Source of the DNA: Klebsiella sp. RIT-PI-d
GTDB taxonomy: Bacteria > Pseudomonadota > Gammaproteobacteria > Enterobacterales > Enterobacteriaceae
NCBI RefSeq assembly: GCF_001187865.1
Contig: NZ_LGIT01000017.1
Coordinates: 1 to 64,000, forward strand
Length of the DNA stretch: 64,000 bases
Direction: 5' to 3'
Position 1 is the stretch's first letter; each line of letters opens with the position of its first letter. Below the pieces are notes generated by a model. The model did no database searches. It saw nothing but the letters and a program-made list of their open reading frames with translations, and had not been told where the DNA came from. Positions 1 through 11,227 of this stretch are shown here, one piece after another. Position numbers and translations under genes: made by a program.

Positions 1-154
1 CCGGCAGCCACCCCTGACTCACCAGGCGCCGGGGGACCGCCGCCACCCGCAGCGGATAAATCGCCACGCCCTGGCGCTCGCAGGCTTTACAGCCTGAAGG
101 GAGGATCGCCGCCCGCTGGCTGGCGGCAATATTTTTGTCGGACTGCGCTTTCAT
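1..154 (-). CDS. T6SS effector, VasX N-terminal type (partial)
   Basis: Only the first 51 codons are in the window and the gene runs off the left edge. Reading the minus strand from the ATG at 154, the product has a CxxC pair followed by an aromatic/proline stretch (GCKACERQGVAIYPLRVA, residues 21-38). This resembles the N-terminal domain of VasX and related T6SS effectors, in which two cysteines precede a (P/Y)LR motif. The start lies 8 bp after the stop of the upstream gene, with a GAGAG-like ribosome site, so the two are probably co-transcribed. In this family the adaptor gene precedes the effector gene, as here. The toxic C-terminal part, usually membrane-active in this family, is not visible. 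The assignment rests on this short segment alone. Confidence 0.55.
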   Translation of the reverse strand, partial: MKAQSDKNIAASQRAAILPSGCKACERQGVAIYPLRVAAVPRRLVSQGWLP

Positions 155-162
155 ATTCACTC

Positions 163-1056
163 TCAACATCCTTTTAGTGGCGGGGGCAGATGACGCAGTT
201 CCTGCCATGTCTCATCGGGGAGACTCTGCATCAGCTGCGTAAACCGCAGGGCAGAGTTGTCGGCGGCCTGTTGCAGGCGGGTTTTTACTGAATCGTGCCG
301 GGTTATATCGACAGGCTGTGTCAGGATGCTCAGTGCCAGATAAAACCGGTCACCCGGATGATGCAGACCGGTTTTTCCTGATGCCGTCCAGGCATTAGTG
401 GCAAGCCGGACAGCCTCCGCCGGCAGGGTGGGTATGACGTCATGCCAGGCGGACAACAGGCGCAGGATTTCGCGGACATTGCGCTGCGCCTGTTCAGCGC
501 CCCAGTTCAGCCGTCGCTCTGTGTCACTATTTTGCCCGCAAAGCGTTATCAGTGCGTCGGTGCAGGAGAGCAGATGCCACTGGCTGACCGGATGCAGCAG
601 GGCAGACAGTATGGCAGGGTCAACCGTAGCCTGTAGCAGCTCAAGGCGCAGCGGTTCATGCACCGGCACGGTGGTGCTGGTGACAATATCCCTGCACAAC
701 CCGGCCAGCCATTCAGCCATTGCATCAGGCTCCAGCGATGAACTCAGCCAGCCACAGATATAGTGCTTTTCAGCTAACCGCTCATTGCGCGCATGCTCAC
801 CGCTATTCTGTACCAGGGTTTCATCGCAGAATTCGCCGGGGGAGGCCAGGCATAACAACAGCGGGCAATGTTCCGGCGACCAGGCCAGATCCGGGCGCAG
901 TACCCGACGAAGCGTCTCCCTTCCCGTGGCATCATTCAGGCGGGCCGGGTGTAACGGATCCCATGATGTAATCCGCTTCAGCGGATCCAGCAGCAGATAA
1001 CGATATTCATCCTGCCGGATATTGAGATATCCGGATAATTCAGTCATGGTTGGCAT
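163..1056 (-). CDS. Probable T6SS adaptor, DUF4123-like
   Basis: This is a 297-residue soluble protein without signal peptide or membrane segment. I do not recognise it firmly. The N-terminal YRYLLLDP segment (about residues 19-26), the later acidic/leucine-rich part and the place directly before a VasX-type effector fit the DUF4123 family. Those proteins load a cognate effector onto a VgrG tip and normally lie between vgrG and the effector gene. The ATG at 1056 has an AGGAAAAGAG-type ribosome site. A second ATG three codons in is possible. No vgrG is visible upstream: the next 600 bases are AT-rich and non-coding. If this is an adaptor, its VgrG is encoded elsewhere or has been lost. Neighbour order is the stronger part of the evidence. 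Confidence 0.45.
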   Translation of the reverse strand: MPTMTELSGYLNIRQDEYRYLLLDPLKRITSWDPLHPARLNDATGRETLRRVLRPDLAWSPEHCPLLLCLASPGEFCDETLVQNSGEHARNERLAEKHYICGWLSSSLEPDAMAEWLAGLCRDIVTSTTVPVHEPLRLELLQATVDPAILSALLHPVSQWHLLSCTDALITLCGQNSDTERRLNWGAEQAQRNVREILRLLSAWHDVIPTLPAEAVRLATNAWTASGKTGLHHPGDRFYLALSILTQPVDITRHDSVKTRLQQAADNSALRFTQLMQSLPDETWQELRHLPPPLKGC

Positions 1057-1666
1057 AAGCGACTCTTTTCCTGGCAGGGTTTGTTATTCATGACTCACTC
1101 CTTGTTCGTCTGCTTGTGTTCAGACACGCACGCATAAACAATATTGTGGAATGAACAACGGGAAGTGATAACTGATAAAGATCAATGGTTGGTTGAAGGG
1201 AGGTAAATAAATTTAAATTTCAATAAATATATTGACTATCTGACGATGATGATGGTGTGGGAGTTCAGTTGAAAGTATTCACAATATAAATAAAAAGAGA
1301 GGTTTTACTTTCGCTTTGCATTTAAAATTCCATGCAAGTCATTGTTATATTTTAAGAAAAATTTAAAGGTGCTCATCTTACCTAAGCAGTCATTATTTTT
1401 TAAATCAATACCTGTACACATTTAAAAAATAAATATATAAGCAGGGATTAATTGATTTAAAAAAGAATTTCAGCCTGAATAATAGACCAGGAAATATCGT
1501 GCTATATTCTGATGCGTAAATGTGATGCGCGCGGTTCATCAACCTCTTATGCTCACGCCACACGCTCACCATTGATTTTTGGCGTTGAAGAAAAACCGGT
1601 GAAGAACCTAAAGGCCGTCACCGATTTCGCTGTCCTAGCTGCTACCGTATATTTCTGCTCAGGCGA
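1057..1666. other. AT-rich intergenic region
   Basis: About 600 bases without a convincing gene lie between the putative adaptor gene and argI. Bases 1190-1500 are strongly AT-rich, as is typical of promoter or H-NS-bound DNA at the edge of horizontally acquired genes. A 71-codon plus-strand reading frame at 1512-1727 runs into the 3' end of argI, has no clear ribosome site and resembles nothing I know. I see no T-tailed terminator for argI. The junction of acquired T6SS cargo with the core genome probably lies here. Confidence 0.5.
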
Positions 1667-2671
1667 TTATCTCGCCAGCGTCGCCACCATCACCGCCTTA
1701 ATGGTATGCATCCGGTTTTCTGCCTGATCAAAAACAATACTGGCGGCGGATTCAAACACCTCATCCGTGACTTCCATTCCGCCGTGCAGGCCGTACTCTT
1801 CTGCCATCTGTTTACCCAGCGCGGTGCGATCGTCGTGAAAGGCGGGCAGGCAGTGAAGAAACTTCACCTGCGGATTACCGGTGAGCTGCATCATTGCGCT
1901 GTTTACCTGGTAATCACGCAGTAGCGCGATCCGTTCGGCCCATTTTTCTTTGGCTTCACCCATCGATACCCAGACGTCGGTATAAATAAAATCCGCGCCC
2001 TGCACGCCGGCGGCAATATCTTCCGTCAGGGTAATTTTCCCGCCGGTCTGGGCGGCCAGCGCCTGACATTCAGCGACCAGGCTTGCCTGTGGCCAACATA
2101 CTTTTGGTGCAACCAGACGCAAATCAAGACCGGTCAACGCGGCGGCTTCCAGCAGGGTATTTCCCATGTTGTTCCGCGCATCGCCTGCGTAAACCAGCGT
2201 CATCTCATTAAATGCTTTACCCGGCAGATGTTCCTGCATGGTGAGTAAATCAGCCAGCAGTTGAGTGGGGTGAAACTCGTCGGTCAGGCCATTCCACACC
2301 GGTACACCCGCAAACGCGGCCAGCGTCTCAACGATATCCTGACCGTAGCCACGATACTGGATGCCGTCATACATCCGCCCCAGCACGCGGGCGGTATCTT
2401 TGATCGACTCTTTGTGACCAATCTGGCTGCCGCTGGGGCCGAGGTAAGTCACGCGAGCGCCCTGATCGAATGCGGCAACTTCGAAAGAGCAACGGGTACG
2501 GGTCGAGTCTTTTTCGAAGATGAGCGCAATATTTTTACCGCTAAGCTGCGGCGTTTCCTGACCCAGCTTCTTGTCAGCTTTCAATTTGGCAGCAAGCTGT
2601 AACAACGACTGGATCCCGGCGGGGGTAAAATCGAGTAATTTTAAAAAATGCTTCTGATAGAAAGACGACAT
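1667..2671 (-). CDS. argI: Ornithine carbamoyltransferase
   Basis: The enzyme joins carbamoyl phosphate to ornithine to give citrulline, in cytoplasmic arginine biosynthesis. The 334 residues match E. coli ArgI nearly throughout. The carbamoyl-phosphate loop STRTR (about residues 56-60), the HPTQ motif, the DARNNMGN segment and the C-terminal HCLPAFHD motif (ornithine/carbamoyl site) are all present. Length is normal for the family. The start at 2671 matches the E. coli N-terminus (M-S-x-F-Y-x-K-H-F-L). Two ARG boxes lie directly upstream, so ArgR with arginine should repress it. The gene is divergent from rraB, as in E. coli. Confidence 0.97.
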   Translation of the reverse strand: MSSFYQKHFLKLLDFTPAGIQSLLQLAAKLKADKKLGQETPQLSGKNIALIFEKDSTRTRCSFEVAAFDQGARVTYLGPSGSQIGHKESIKDTARVLGRMYDGIQYRGYGQDIVETLAAFAGVPVWNGLTDEFHPTQLLADLLTMQEHLPGKAFNEMTLVYAGDARNNMGNTLLEAAALTGLDLRLVAPKVCWPQASLVAECQALAAQTGGKITLTEDIAAGVQGADFIYTDVWVSMGEAKEKWAERIALLRDYQVNSAMMQLTGNPQVKFLHCLPAFHDDRTALGKQMAEEYGLHGGMEVTDEVFESAASIVFDQAENRMHTIKAVMVATLAR

Positions 2672-2698
2672 ATTTCCCTCTCATGATGCAGTTTATCT

Positions 2699-2737
2699 AT
2701 TGAATTAAAATTCAATTTATATGTATGAATATGCAAA
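2699..2737 (-). promoter_or_regulatory. Paired ARG boxes (ArgR operator) of argI
   Basis: Two 18-bp imperfect palindromes separated by 3 bp lie 28-66 bp before the argI start. The proximal box (2699-2716) contains the perfect core TGAATTAAAATTCA. The distal box (2720-2737) reads TTTGCATATTCATACATA on the minus strand. Tandem 18-3-18 boxes are the standard arrangement bound by one ArgR hexamer in enterobacterial arginine operons. Position and spacing match the E. coli argI/argF control region. Confidence 0.9.
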
Positions 2738-2835
2738 ATCAACCCTGATGCATAAATCTTTGCGTGATAGGCTGGAGGCAATGTCAGTGGTGTGTGACAA
2801 TATAAGTAACTGCGGCAATTTAAGAGGAACCCGCC

Positions 2836-3249
2836 ATGGCAAACCCGGAATACCTGGAAGAGCAACGCGAAGAGACGCGCTTAACCATTGAAGAGCTTAT
2901 TGAAGACGGCAGCGATCCCGATGCCCTGTATACCATTGAACACCATCTCTCTGCTGACGACTTCGATACGCTGGAGAAATTTGCGGTAGAAGCGTTTAAG
3001 CTGGGTTACGAAGTAACCGAGCCGGAAGAGCTGGAAGTGGAAGAGGGCGACACGGTGATTTGCTGCGATATTCTCAGTGAATGCGCGCTGAACGCCGATC
3101 TGATCGACGCCCAGGCCGAGCAGCTCATGACGCTGGCTGAAAAATTCAACGTTGAATATGACGGCTGGGGCACCTACTTCGAAGATCCGAACGCCGAAGA
3201 CGGTGACGAGGATGATGTCGATGAGGATGATGACGGCACCCGTCACTAA
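2836..3249 (+). CDS. rraB: RNase E activity regulator B
   Basis: RraB binds the C-terminal scaffold of RNase E and changes degradosome composition and RNA decay. The 137-residue product matches E. coli RraB (former YjgD) almost residue for residue. It includes the acidic N-terminus ([13 protein letters not shown]), the central [17 protein letters not shown] segment and the highly acidic Asp/Glu tail. The ribosome site AGAGGAAC precedes the ATG. The gene is divergent from argI and followed 50 bp later by miaE, probably in one transcript. Confidence 0.97.
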   Translation: MANPEYLEEQREETRLTIEELIEDGSDPDALYTIEHHLSADDFDTLEKFAVEAFKLGYEVTEPEELEVEEGDTVICCDILSECALNADLIDAQAEQLMTLAEKFNVEYDGWGTYFEDPNAEDGDEDDVDEDDDGTRH

Positions 3250-3299
3250 GCACTAAACCCGGTACGGCAGCGTACGCTGCCGTATTTTCAGGACCCGCC

Positions 3300-4058
3300 A
3301 TGGATTACCAGCGCCTGCTTTCTCCCGTTACTCAATTTCTGCACTGCCCGACGCCCGAGGCATGGATCGACAAGGCCCGCGATCCGGCAAACCTGCCGCT
3401 CCTGCTCACCGATCACATGGTGTGCGAGCTGAAAGCGGCGCAAACCGCCATGCTGCTGGTGCGTAAATATGTTGCCGATAAAGACGGCAGCGACGCGCTG
3501 CTGGCCTGGCTACAGCCTTATGAGGCGTTTACCTTTCGTGAAGGGCCTGAGCCCGACTTTATGGCGCTGCATAAGCAGATGAGTAAAAGCGTCATGCCGC
3601 GCACCAGCGATCCGTGGGGGCGCCAGCTCATCGACAGCATGCTGCTGTTAATTAAAGAAGAATTACACCATTTCTGGCAGGTGCGTGAGGCTATGGCGGC
3701 GCGTAATATTCCCTACGTCAAAATTACCGCCAGCCGCTATGCTAAAGGCATGCTGAAAGAGGTTCGCACCCACGAACCGCTGACGCTGATTGATAAACTG
3801 ATTTGTGGCGCATATATCGAAGCCCGCTCCTGCGAGCGATTTGCGGCGCTGGCTCCGTATCTGGATGAGGATCTGCAGAAATTCTACCTCTCCCTGCTGC
3901 GCTCGGAAGCGCGCCATTATCAGGATTACCTTGCGCTGGCCCGGCAAATCGCCGGTCACGATATTGCATCACGCGTGCAGCATTTCGGGCAAACCGAAGC
4001 GGCGCTTATCACCACTGCGGACGATGAATTCCGTTTTCACAGCGGCGTCCCGGTATAA
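3300..4058 (+). CDS. miaE: tRNA-(ms2io6A37) hydroxylase
   Basis: MiaE is a carboxylate-bridged diiron monooxygenase. It hydroxylates the isopentenyl group of ms2i6A at position 37 of UNN-reading tRNAs, giving ms2io6A. The 252 residues contain the expected diiron ligands: Glu in the MVCELKAAQ helix, the EELHH pair (about residues 120-124), Glu in the YIEARSCERF helix and the SEARH motif (about 202-206). Length is as in Salmonella MiaE. E. coli K-12 lacks this gene, while Salmonella, Citrobacter and Klebsiella have it. It sits 50 bp after rraB and 16 bp before the next gene, in an operon-like run. Confidence 0.95.
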   Translation: MDYQRLLSPVTQFLHCPTPEAWIDKARDPANLPLLLTDHMVCELKAAQTAMLLVRKYVADKDGSDALLAWLQPYEAFTFREGPEPDFMALHKQMSKSVMPRTSDPWGRQLIDSMLLLIKEELHHFWQVREAMAARNIPYVKITASRYAKGMLKEVRTHEPLTLIDKLICGAYIEARSCERFAALAPYLDEDLQKFYLSLLRSEARHYQDYLALARQIAGHDIASRVQHFGQTEAALITTADDEFRFHSGVPV

Positions 4059-4074
4059 CACCTGAGGATTTCCG

Positions 4075-4797
4075 ATGAAAAAATGGGCCACCGCACTGCT
4101 GGCAGGCGTTATCTCTTTTATGGCCGTCGCCTGGATAGCGCATCGCTCCCCGGGTAAAACGGACGATGAGCAGTTCGATGCGATCGTCAGTACCATGCCG
4201 ACCTATCAGGTATTAAAAGAGCAGGAGCCGCAGCTGTGGGATGCTATTCGTACCCGCGCATTGACTATGCAAAAGGACGGCAAGACTGAACAGCAGATCG
4301 TCGATGAGATCCAGCCGCAGGTGCTGGCATTGCAAATGCAACGTCTGCAAACCGCGCCGGATAAAGACGTGGTGGCCTATATGAAAATCAATATGGAACA
4401 GACTGCGGCTGTGCAAAAAGTCAGTGATGATGATTGCTATCGCTTTCTGTTTCCTGAGGTGAAAGGCGGAATTAACCCGGTCAGAATTTTGTCGCAGGAA
4501 CTTTTTCAGCGTCGTATGGCTGTGGATGCCGCCATGATGCGTGCGGCGGTTGGACCGGATAAACATACGGTAACGCCGCAGGAACGTGCACACGCGCAGC
4601 AGGATATTAAACCACTCGCGCTGCAGCTGACTCAGCGCTACGGCGAGAATATGGAAATTATGTCTAATCCGCGCAGCGGCGTGGGGAAAGAGAAAATCAC
4701 CTGTAACCTCGTACAGGATTTGTGGAATAGCGTGCTGGCACTGCCTGAGAATAAAGCCGCCGCGGTGATCCGCTTTGCGATTGCTTCTACTGAATAA
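4075..4797 (+). CDS. Exported or membrane-anchored protein of unknown function
   Basis: The 240-residue product starts with a short hydrophobic segment (residues 5-22: ATALLAGVISFMAVAWIA) that is either a signal anchor or a signal peptide without a clear cleavage site. The rest is hydrophilic, helical and rich in Gln and Met, with two cysteines (in DDDCYRF and KITCNL) that could form a periplasmic disulfide. It starts 16 bp after miaE with a GAGGATT ribosome site and is probably co-transcribed. I know a similar gene of unknown function at this place in Salmonella-like genomes but no experimental role. No enzymatic motif is visible. Confidence 0.7.
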   Translation: MKKWATALLAGVISFMAVAWIAHRSPGKTDDEQFDAIVSTMPTYQVLKEQEPQLWDAIRTRALTMQKDGKTEQQIVDEIQPQVLALQMQRLQTAPDKDVVAYMKINMEQTAAVQKVSDDDCYRFLFPEVKGGINPVRILSQELFQRRMAVDAAMMRAAVGPDKHTVTPQERAHAQQDIKPLALQLTQRYGENMEIMSNPRSGVGKEKITCNLVQDLWNSVLALPENKAAAVIRFAIASTE

Positions 4798-4832
4798 GTC
4801 CGGCAGATGCTTACCAGGTTGAAAACCCTATT

Positions 4833-4868
4833 ACGCGTCTGAATGCATTAAAATGCGCGCAGACGCGT
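4833..4868. terminator. Intergenic hairpin between convergent genes
   Basis: A 9-bp perfect stem (ACGCGTCTG paired with CAGACGCGT) encloses a loop that itself contains an AATGCATT palindrome. It is flanked by an outer CCAGG/CCTGG pair. It lies between the convergent ends of the exported-protein gene and aaaT and probably ends transcription from both sides. There is no strong T-run, so an intrinsic terminator is likely but not certain. Confidence 0.5.
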
Positions 4869-4882
4869 ATAACGGCCTGGGG

Positions 4883-5380
4883 TTAAATCTCTTTAAGCAT
4901 TCGTACTTCACAATCGACGTGCCCGGTACAGCCTAGCGGGCCGTCGATATGCTTAAAGCCGAGCCGTTCATACAGCCCTGTCGCTTCTTTCAGAAACGCG
5001 GTGGTTTCAAGATAACAGCGTTTAAAACCCAGCGTACGGGCATGATCTATTGCCATTAACGCCAGTTTTTTCGCCAGTCCCTGACCGCGAATCGACGGCA
5101 GAAAATACATCTTTTGCAGCTCACAAATATCTGGTTCGCTACAGGCTAGCGGGGCAATACCGCCGCCGCCCACGACATTTCCGTCCTGCTCTACTACCCA
5201 ATAAGCATGACCTGGCTGATTGTAGAGTGTGTAAAGTTCATCCAGATTCGGATCGGCAACCGTATAGCCTTTATCAGCGGTCAGGCCGTATTCTGCCGAA
5301 ACCTGACGGATAACAGCCGCAATAGCCGGGTTATCCTGAGCCGTCAGGCGGCGCAGCGTCAGTGTGCTCACTACATTCAT
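4883..5380 (-). CDS. aaaT: GNAT amino acid N-acetyltransferase AaaT (YjgM)
   Basis: This is a GCN5-related acetyltransferase that transfers acetyl from acetyl-CoA to amino-acid substrates. The product closely matches E. coli YjgM, renamed AaaT. It has the [16 protein letters not shown]-terminus, the [10 protein letters not shown] beta strand and the acetyl-CoA loop [11 protein letters not shown] (motif A, R/Q-x-x-G-x-A pattern), followed by FKRCYLETT and LYERLGF. I place the start at 5380, where TAGGTAA lies 7 bp upstream and the product aligns with the E. coli N-terminus. An in-frame ATG at 5404 would add eight residues without a better ribosome site. The cellular role remains poorly known. 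Confidence 0.9.
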   Translation of the reverse strand: MNVVSTLTLRRLTAQDNPAIAAVIRQVSAEYGLTADKGYTVADPNLDELYTLYNQPGHAYWVVEQDGNVVGGGGIAPLACSEPDICELQKMYFLPSIRGQGLAKKLALMAIDHARTLGFKRCYLETTAFLKEATGLYERLGFKHIDGPLGCTGHVDCEVRMLKEI

Positions 5381-5581
5381 GATATTACCTAATGACACAA
5401 TCAAAACGAATATATTTATTTAATACCATTGTCTCTGAGGCGGCGCAAGCAACTTATAAAGAGAGAAAAAGTTTTGAACGTTATAACAGTAAATGGTCCT
5501 GTAAAGTTGCAGGTTGACGCCTTTTTTACCTCTTTGATGCATTATAGATTTTTCTAATCAGGAATATACAGGAGTAAAGCT

Positions 5582-5796
5582 ACACATAATAATGAGGTAC
5601 AGTACCATACGTTTATGTTTCGCGGCACGGGTAGTGACTATTTTCTAATTTGTCTGGTAATACTTTGCTGATCATTATAACCCTGGGAATTTATTTGCTC
5701 TGGGCGATAATAAAATGCTGCCGTTATATTTATGCGAACAGGCAGGTCAAGAGGCAGTCTTTTTATTATGGCGTGACGGGGAGCAATATTTTTTAA
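5582..5796 (+). pseudogene. yjgN: Remnant of yjgN (DUF898 membrane protein)
   Basis: Two overlapping reading frames together encode the N-terminal part of YjgN, the inner-membrane protein found between yjgM and valS in E. coli. Frame one (5582-5671) reads YHTFMFRGTGSDYFLICL and stops at 5669-5671. Frame two (from 5662) continues as LLIIITLGIYLLWAIIK and then CCRYIYANRQVKRQSFYYG before a TAA at 5794. A frameshift near 5657-5662 joins the two halves. The start codon is missing in frame, and everything after the first transmembrane segment (roughly 340 further residues) is gone. This is a dead gene left by deletion. The segment between 5797 and 5948 holds nothing I can identify. Confidence 0.8.
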
Positions 5797-5948
5797 AGCA
5801 GTATATTACACGGTCTCTAGCTATTTCAGAACGAAATCAGACAGCCCGAATTATGGCAATTCGGTAACAGGACCTGATTAGCCTGCTTGTTTGCTTTTTT
5901 ACTATTATCGCGCAGCGTCATGCCAGTACTACCTTTCCTTTAAGATAC

Positions 5949-5976
5949 AAAAGGCCGGAACATGTTCCGGCCTTTT
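5949..5976 (-). terminator. valS transcription terminator
   Basis: A perfect 28-bp palindrome lies just past the valS stop. It is a GGCCGGAAC stem on a CATG centre flanked by A4 and T4, so it can work in both directions. For valS the transcript ends in a stem followed by TTTTGT. Confidence 0.85.
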
Positions 5977-5995
5977 CCCCGACGTTACCAGACTT

Positions 5996-6021
5996 GCCGG
6001 GCAAGCGCAGCGCCACCCGGC
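5996..6021. repeat. REP-like palindromic element
   Basis: The inverted repeat GCCGGG ... CCCGGC has the interior GCGCAGCGC typical of enterobacterial REP elements. It lies between the valS terminator and the valS stop. A closely similar unit occurs at 9396-9421. Confidence 0.75.
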
Positions 6022-6030
6022 ATGGCGTGC

Positions 6031-8886
6031 TTACAGCGCGCTAATAACCGCCTGCTGTTCGATAAGCTTCGCTTTTGCCTCAGCATAGCCGTCCAGCTTC
6101 TCGCGCTCTTTGGCAATCACCGCTTCCGGTGCGCGCGCCACAAAGCCTTCATTGGACAGCTTGCTTTCGATGCGGCCAATTTCACCTTCGACCTTCGCCA
6201 CTTCTTTCGCCAGACGCGCCAGTTCGGCCTCTTTGTCGATCAGGCCTGCCATCGGGATCAGCAGCTCCGCACCGTCGATGATTTTGGTCACCGATACCGG
6301 ACCTTTATCGTCCGCAGGCAGTACGGTAATGCTTTCCAGACGCGCCAGATTCAGCAGGAAGCTTTTATTGTCGTTTACGCGACGCATTGCATCCTGGCTA
6401 CAGCCGCGCAGCAGCAGCTCAAGCGGTTTACCCGGAGCGATATTCATTTCTGCACGGATGTTACGGATCGCAACGATGGCCTGTTTCAGCCATTCGGTGT
6501 CAGTCAGCGCGGTTTCATCAACCTGTGCGCCGTCAAATGCCGGGAAGGGTTGCAGCATGATGGTATCAGCCGTAATGCCGCAAATAACTTTCACCCGCTG
6601 CCAGATGGTTTCCGTAATAAACGGAATGATCGGATGCGCCAGACGCAGCAGACCTTCCAGTACCGTCACCAGCGTGTGGCGGGTGCCGCGCAGTTCAGAT
6701 TCAGAACCGCCGTTCATCACCGGCTTGGTCAGCTCCAGATACCAGTCGCAGAACTGGTTCCAGGTGAACTCATACAGAATGCCTGCGGCGATGTCGAAGC
6801 GGAAGTTATCCAGTGCTTCACGGTAGGCTTTAATGGTCTGGTTGAATTCCGCGAGGATCCAGCGGTCTGCCAGCGACAGCGTCATGTCGCCGCCGTTGAA
6901 GCCGCAATCCTGATCTTCGGTATTCATCAGCACAAAGCGGCTGGCGTTCCACAGCTTATTACAGAAGTTACGGTAACCTTCCAGACGCTTCATATCCCAG
7001 TTGATATCGCGACCGGTTGAGGCCAGCGCAGCCAGGGTGAAACGCAGGGCGTCGGTCCCGTGCGGCTCAATGCCGTCAGGAAACTGCTTCTCGGTACGCT
7101 TAGCGATTTTTTCCGCCAGCTGCGGCTGCATCATGTTGCCGGTACGTTTCTCCAGCAGATCGGCCAGAGAAATACCGTCAACCATGTCCAGCGGATCGAT
7201 CACGTTACCTTTGGACTTGGACATCTTCTGTCCTTCGTCATCGCGGATCAGACCAGTCATGTATACCGTCTTAAACGGCACCTGTGGCTTGCCGTTTTCA
7301 TCTTTGATGAAGTGCATGGTCATCATGATCATGCGGGCAATCCAGAAGAAGATAATGTCAAAGCCGGATACCATCACGCTGGTCGGGTGGAACTGACGCA
7401 GCGCATCGGTATTTTCCGGCCAGCCGAGAGTCGAGAAGGTCCACAGCGCGGAGGAGAACCAGGTATCGAGAACGTCATCATCCTGACGCAGGGCCACATC
7501 GGCACCGAGGTTATTTTCCTGGCGCACTTCGTCTTCGGTGCGGCCAACGTAGACATTGCCGTCGTTGTCGTACCATGCCGGGATACGATGACCCCACCAC
7601 AGCTGGCGGGAGATACACCAGTCCTGGATATCACGCATCCAGGAGAAATACATGTTTTCGTACTGCTTCGGCACGAACTGAATATCACCGTTCTCAACGG
7701 CTTCAACCGCCGGTTTTGCCAGCACGTCGGCACGTACGTACCACTGGTCGGTGAGCATCGGTTCAATCACCACGCCGCCGCGATCGCCGTACGGCACTGT
7801 CAGGTCGTGCGGTTTAATCTCTTCTAACAGGCCGAGCGCGTCAACAGCGGCGACCATCGCTTTACGCGCGGCAAAGCGCTCAAGATTCTGGAACTGCGCC
7901 GGGATAGCGCTGGAATAAACTTCAGATTCCTCACCTTTGGTGTCAAAGATCTGCGCGCTTTCACGGATATCGCCATCAAAGGTCAGAATGTTGATCATCG
8001 GAAGCTGATGACGTTTGCCGACTTCATAGTCGTTGAAATCGTGCGCAGGGGTGATTTTCACGCAGCCGGTGCCTTTCTCCATGTCGGCGTGTTCATCACC
8101 CACAATCGGGATGCGGCGGTCAACCAGCGGCAGCATCACATATTTGCCGATCAGATCTCTATAACGCGGATCTTCCGGGTTAACGGCGACGCCGGTATCA
8201 CCCAGCAGCGTTTCCGGACGGGTGGTGGCGACAACCAGATAATCTTTACCGTCTGCGGTGGTTGCGCCGTCGGCCAGCGGATAGCGGATATGCCACATGG
8301 AGCCTTTAGACTCGCGGTTTTCCACTTCCAGATCGGAGATGGCGGTGCGCAGTTTCGGGTCCCAGTTGACCAGACGTTTGCCACGGTAAATCAGATCTTC
8401 TTTATACAGACGGACAAACACTTCTTTCACGGCATTGGAAAGACCGTCGTCCATGGTGAAGCGCTCGCGCTCCCAGTCAACGGAGTTGCCGAGGCGACGC
8501 ATCTGACGGGTAATGGTGCCGCCGGATTCCGCTTTCCACTGCCAGATTTTATCGATAAACGCATCGCGGCCATAATCGTGACGGGTTTTTCCTTCTTCAG
8601 CGGCGATCTTACGCTCAACCACCATCTGGGTAGCAATACCCGCGTGGTCCGTACCCGCCTGCCACAAGGTGTTTTTACCCTGCATACGCTGATAGCGGAT
8701 CATGGTGTCCATGATGGTTTGCTGGAAAGCATGACCCATATGCAAGCTGCCGGTGACGTTCGGCGGCGGGATCATGATGCAGAAGCTTTCCTGGCTTTCA
8801 TCACCATTTGGTTTGAAATAGCCCTGCTTTTCCCACTGCTCGTAAAGCGGCTGTTCGATATCTTGCGGGTTGTATGTCTTTTCCAT
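6031..8886 (-). CDS. valS: Valyl-tRNA synthetase
   Basis: ValS charges tRNA-Val and edits mischarged Thr. The 951 residues are full length for the enterobacterial class Ia enzyme. The HIGH-type motif is HMGH within [14 protein letters not shown] (about residues 42-55). The editing domain follows, and the KMSKS motif sits in [14 protein letters not shown] (about residues 552-565). A C-terminal coiled-coil arm rich in Glu/Lys ends the protein. Its start codon overlaps the holC stop (TAATG), the conserved pepA-holC-valS order, so translation is probably coupled to holC. Confidence 0.98.
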   Translation of the reverse strand: MEKTYNPQDIEQPLYEQWEKQGYFKPNGDESQESFCIMIPPPNVTGSLHMGHAFQQTIMDTMIRYQRMQGKNTLWQAGTDHAGIATQMVVERKIAAEEGKTRHDYGRDAFIDKIWQWKAESGGTITRQMRRLGNSVDWERERFTMDDGLSNAVKEVFVRLYKEDLIYRGKRLVNWDPKLRTAISDLEVENRESKGSMWHIRYPLADGATTADGKDYLVVATTRPETLLGDTGVAVNPEDPRYRDLIGKYVMLPLVDRRIPIVGDEHADMEKGTGCVKITPAHDFNDYEVGKRHQLPMINILTFDGDIRESAQIFDTKGEESEVYSSAIPAQFQNLERFAARKAMVAAVDALGLLEEIKPHDLTVPYGDRGGVVIEPMLTDQWYVRADVLAKPAVEAVENGDIQFVPKQYENMYFSWMRDIQDWCISRQLWWGHRIPAWYDNDGNVYVGRTEDEVRQENNLGADVALRQDDDVLDTWFSSALWTFSTLGWPENTDALRQFHPTSVMVSGFDIIFFWIARMIMMTMHFIKDENGKPQVPFKTVYMTGLIRDDEGQKMSKSKGNVIDPLDMVDGISLADLLEKRTGNMMQPQLAEKIAKRTEKQFPDGIEPHGTDALRFTLAALASTGRDINWDMKRLEGYRNFCNKLWNASRFVLMNTEDQDCGFNGGDMTLSLADRWILAEFNQTIKAYREALDNFRFDIAAGILYEFTWNQFCDWYLELTKPVMNGGSESELRGTRHTLVTVLEGLLRLAHPIIPFITETIWQRVKVICGITADTIMLQPFPAFDGAQVDETALTDTEWLKQAIVAIRNIRAEMNIAPGKPLELLLRGCSQDAMRRVNDNKSFLLNLARLESITVLPADDKGPVSVTKIIDGAELLIPMAGLIDKEAELARLAKEVAKVEGEIGRIESKLSNEGFVARAPEAVIAKEREKLDGYAEAKAKLIEQQAVISAL

Positions 8887-9329
8887 TATTTCCAGGCTGC
8901 CGTATTCAGGTTAAAACCAGCCACGCGATAGGCTTTGTAGCGTTCGCGTGCCAGTTGTTTCAATGAGTCTTCATAAGGTACGAAGTCTACCACTTCTGTG
9001 AAAGCGGTGGCAAAGTCTGCAAAGTTTGTGCGCAGACTGATGAGGATATCACGTGGGCTGCTATTCCGTTTTTGCGGCCAGGCGATTTCAACCGGCGCAC
9101 CGCCTCTGGGACCTTCGCCGGCCAGATTATGCGGGACAAAACTGTCAGCGGGCCTTGCCCACAGCGCTTCATCGAGGCGGATCGCCTGCTGCTCATCTTC
9201 GCAGGCGATCAGCACGCGTTTGCCGCTGCGCCAACGTTCTGCGGCAATCTCACACACTAGTTGCTCCACGGCGCTCAGGTCGTCGGCAGTTGTGTCATTG
9301 TCCAGAAGGTAGAACGTTGCGTTTTTCAT
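8886..9329 (-). CDS. holC: DNA polymerase III chi subunit
   Basis: The chi subunit links the clamp-loader complex to SSB through the SSB C-terminal tail. The 147 residues match E. coli HolC, with the N-terminal MKNATFYLL, the [18 protein letters not shown] core helix-strand and the [15 protein letters not shown] segment. The stop codon overlaps the valS start. The gene follows pepA after a REP-containing spacer, as in E. coli. Confidence 0.95.
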   Translation of the reverse strand: MKNATFYLLDNDTTADDLSAVEQLVCEIAAERWRSGKRVLIACEDEQQAIRLDEALWARPADSFVPHNLAGEGPRGGAPVEIAWPQKRNSSPRDILISLRTNFADFATAFTEVVDFVPYEDSLKQLARERYKAYRVAGFNLNTAAWK

Positions 9330-9395
9330 ATAGGGCTTCTTGTGATGACGTTATGTGAAGTGGGATGACCCGTCAGTGCTTTAGTACCCTGCAAT

Positions 9396-9421
9396 GCCGG
9401 GTGGCGCTTCGCTTACCCGGC
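9396..9421. repeat. REP element between pepA and holC
   Basis: An inverted repeat GCCGGGTGGCGC ... CGCTTACCCGGC, with the standard REP head and tail, lies between two genes of one operon. Such elements can stabilise upstream mRNA or bind gyrase or IHF. It nearly repeats the unit at 5996-6021. Confidence 0.8.
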
Positions 9422-9452
9422 CTACAGTATTTTTCTCCGGACTCCCGCGATA

Positions 9453-10967
<1,515 letters not shown>

Positions 10968-11227
10968 CTACGCTCCTGAATCTTAAAGACAACGGCGGAC
11001 GCTACGGATAGAATTGCAAGCTTTCGTAACTCATGTCCGCTGTTGCGGTGACTTCGTGATAATCTTACTGTGATGGTTTAAACACCTCAGAGCGTTCCTG
11101 AAGCTGCCATCTGCTAAGTAAAACTATCTTAGCGATGTTTTCAACGACTCAAGAGCATAAATGACGTTTAAGCCATGAAACAAGCGATTTTCCAGCAAAA
11201 ACACGGGTTTTTACAGGCGTATTTAAA

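Noticed and set aside
1512-1727. 71-codon plus-strand frame next to argI
   Set aside because: It runs into the argI coding 3' end, has no clear ribosome site and resembles no family. I left it as unassigned intergenic sequence.
5962-8931. Long plus-strand reading frames of 238-352 codons opposite valS
   Set aside because: They are antisense shadows of a fully conserved valS, without ribosome sites or family resemblance.
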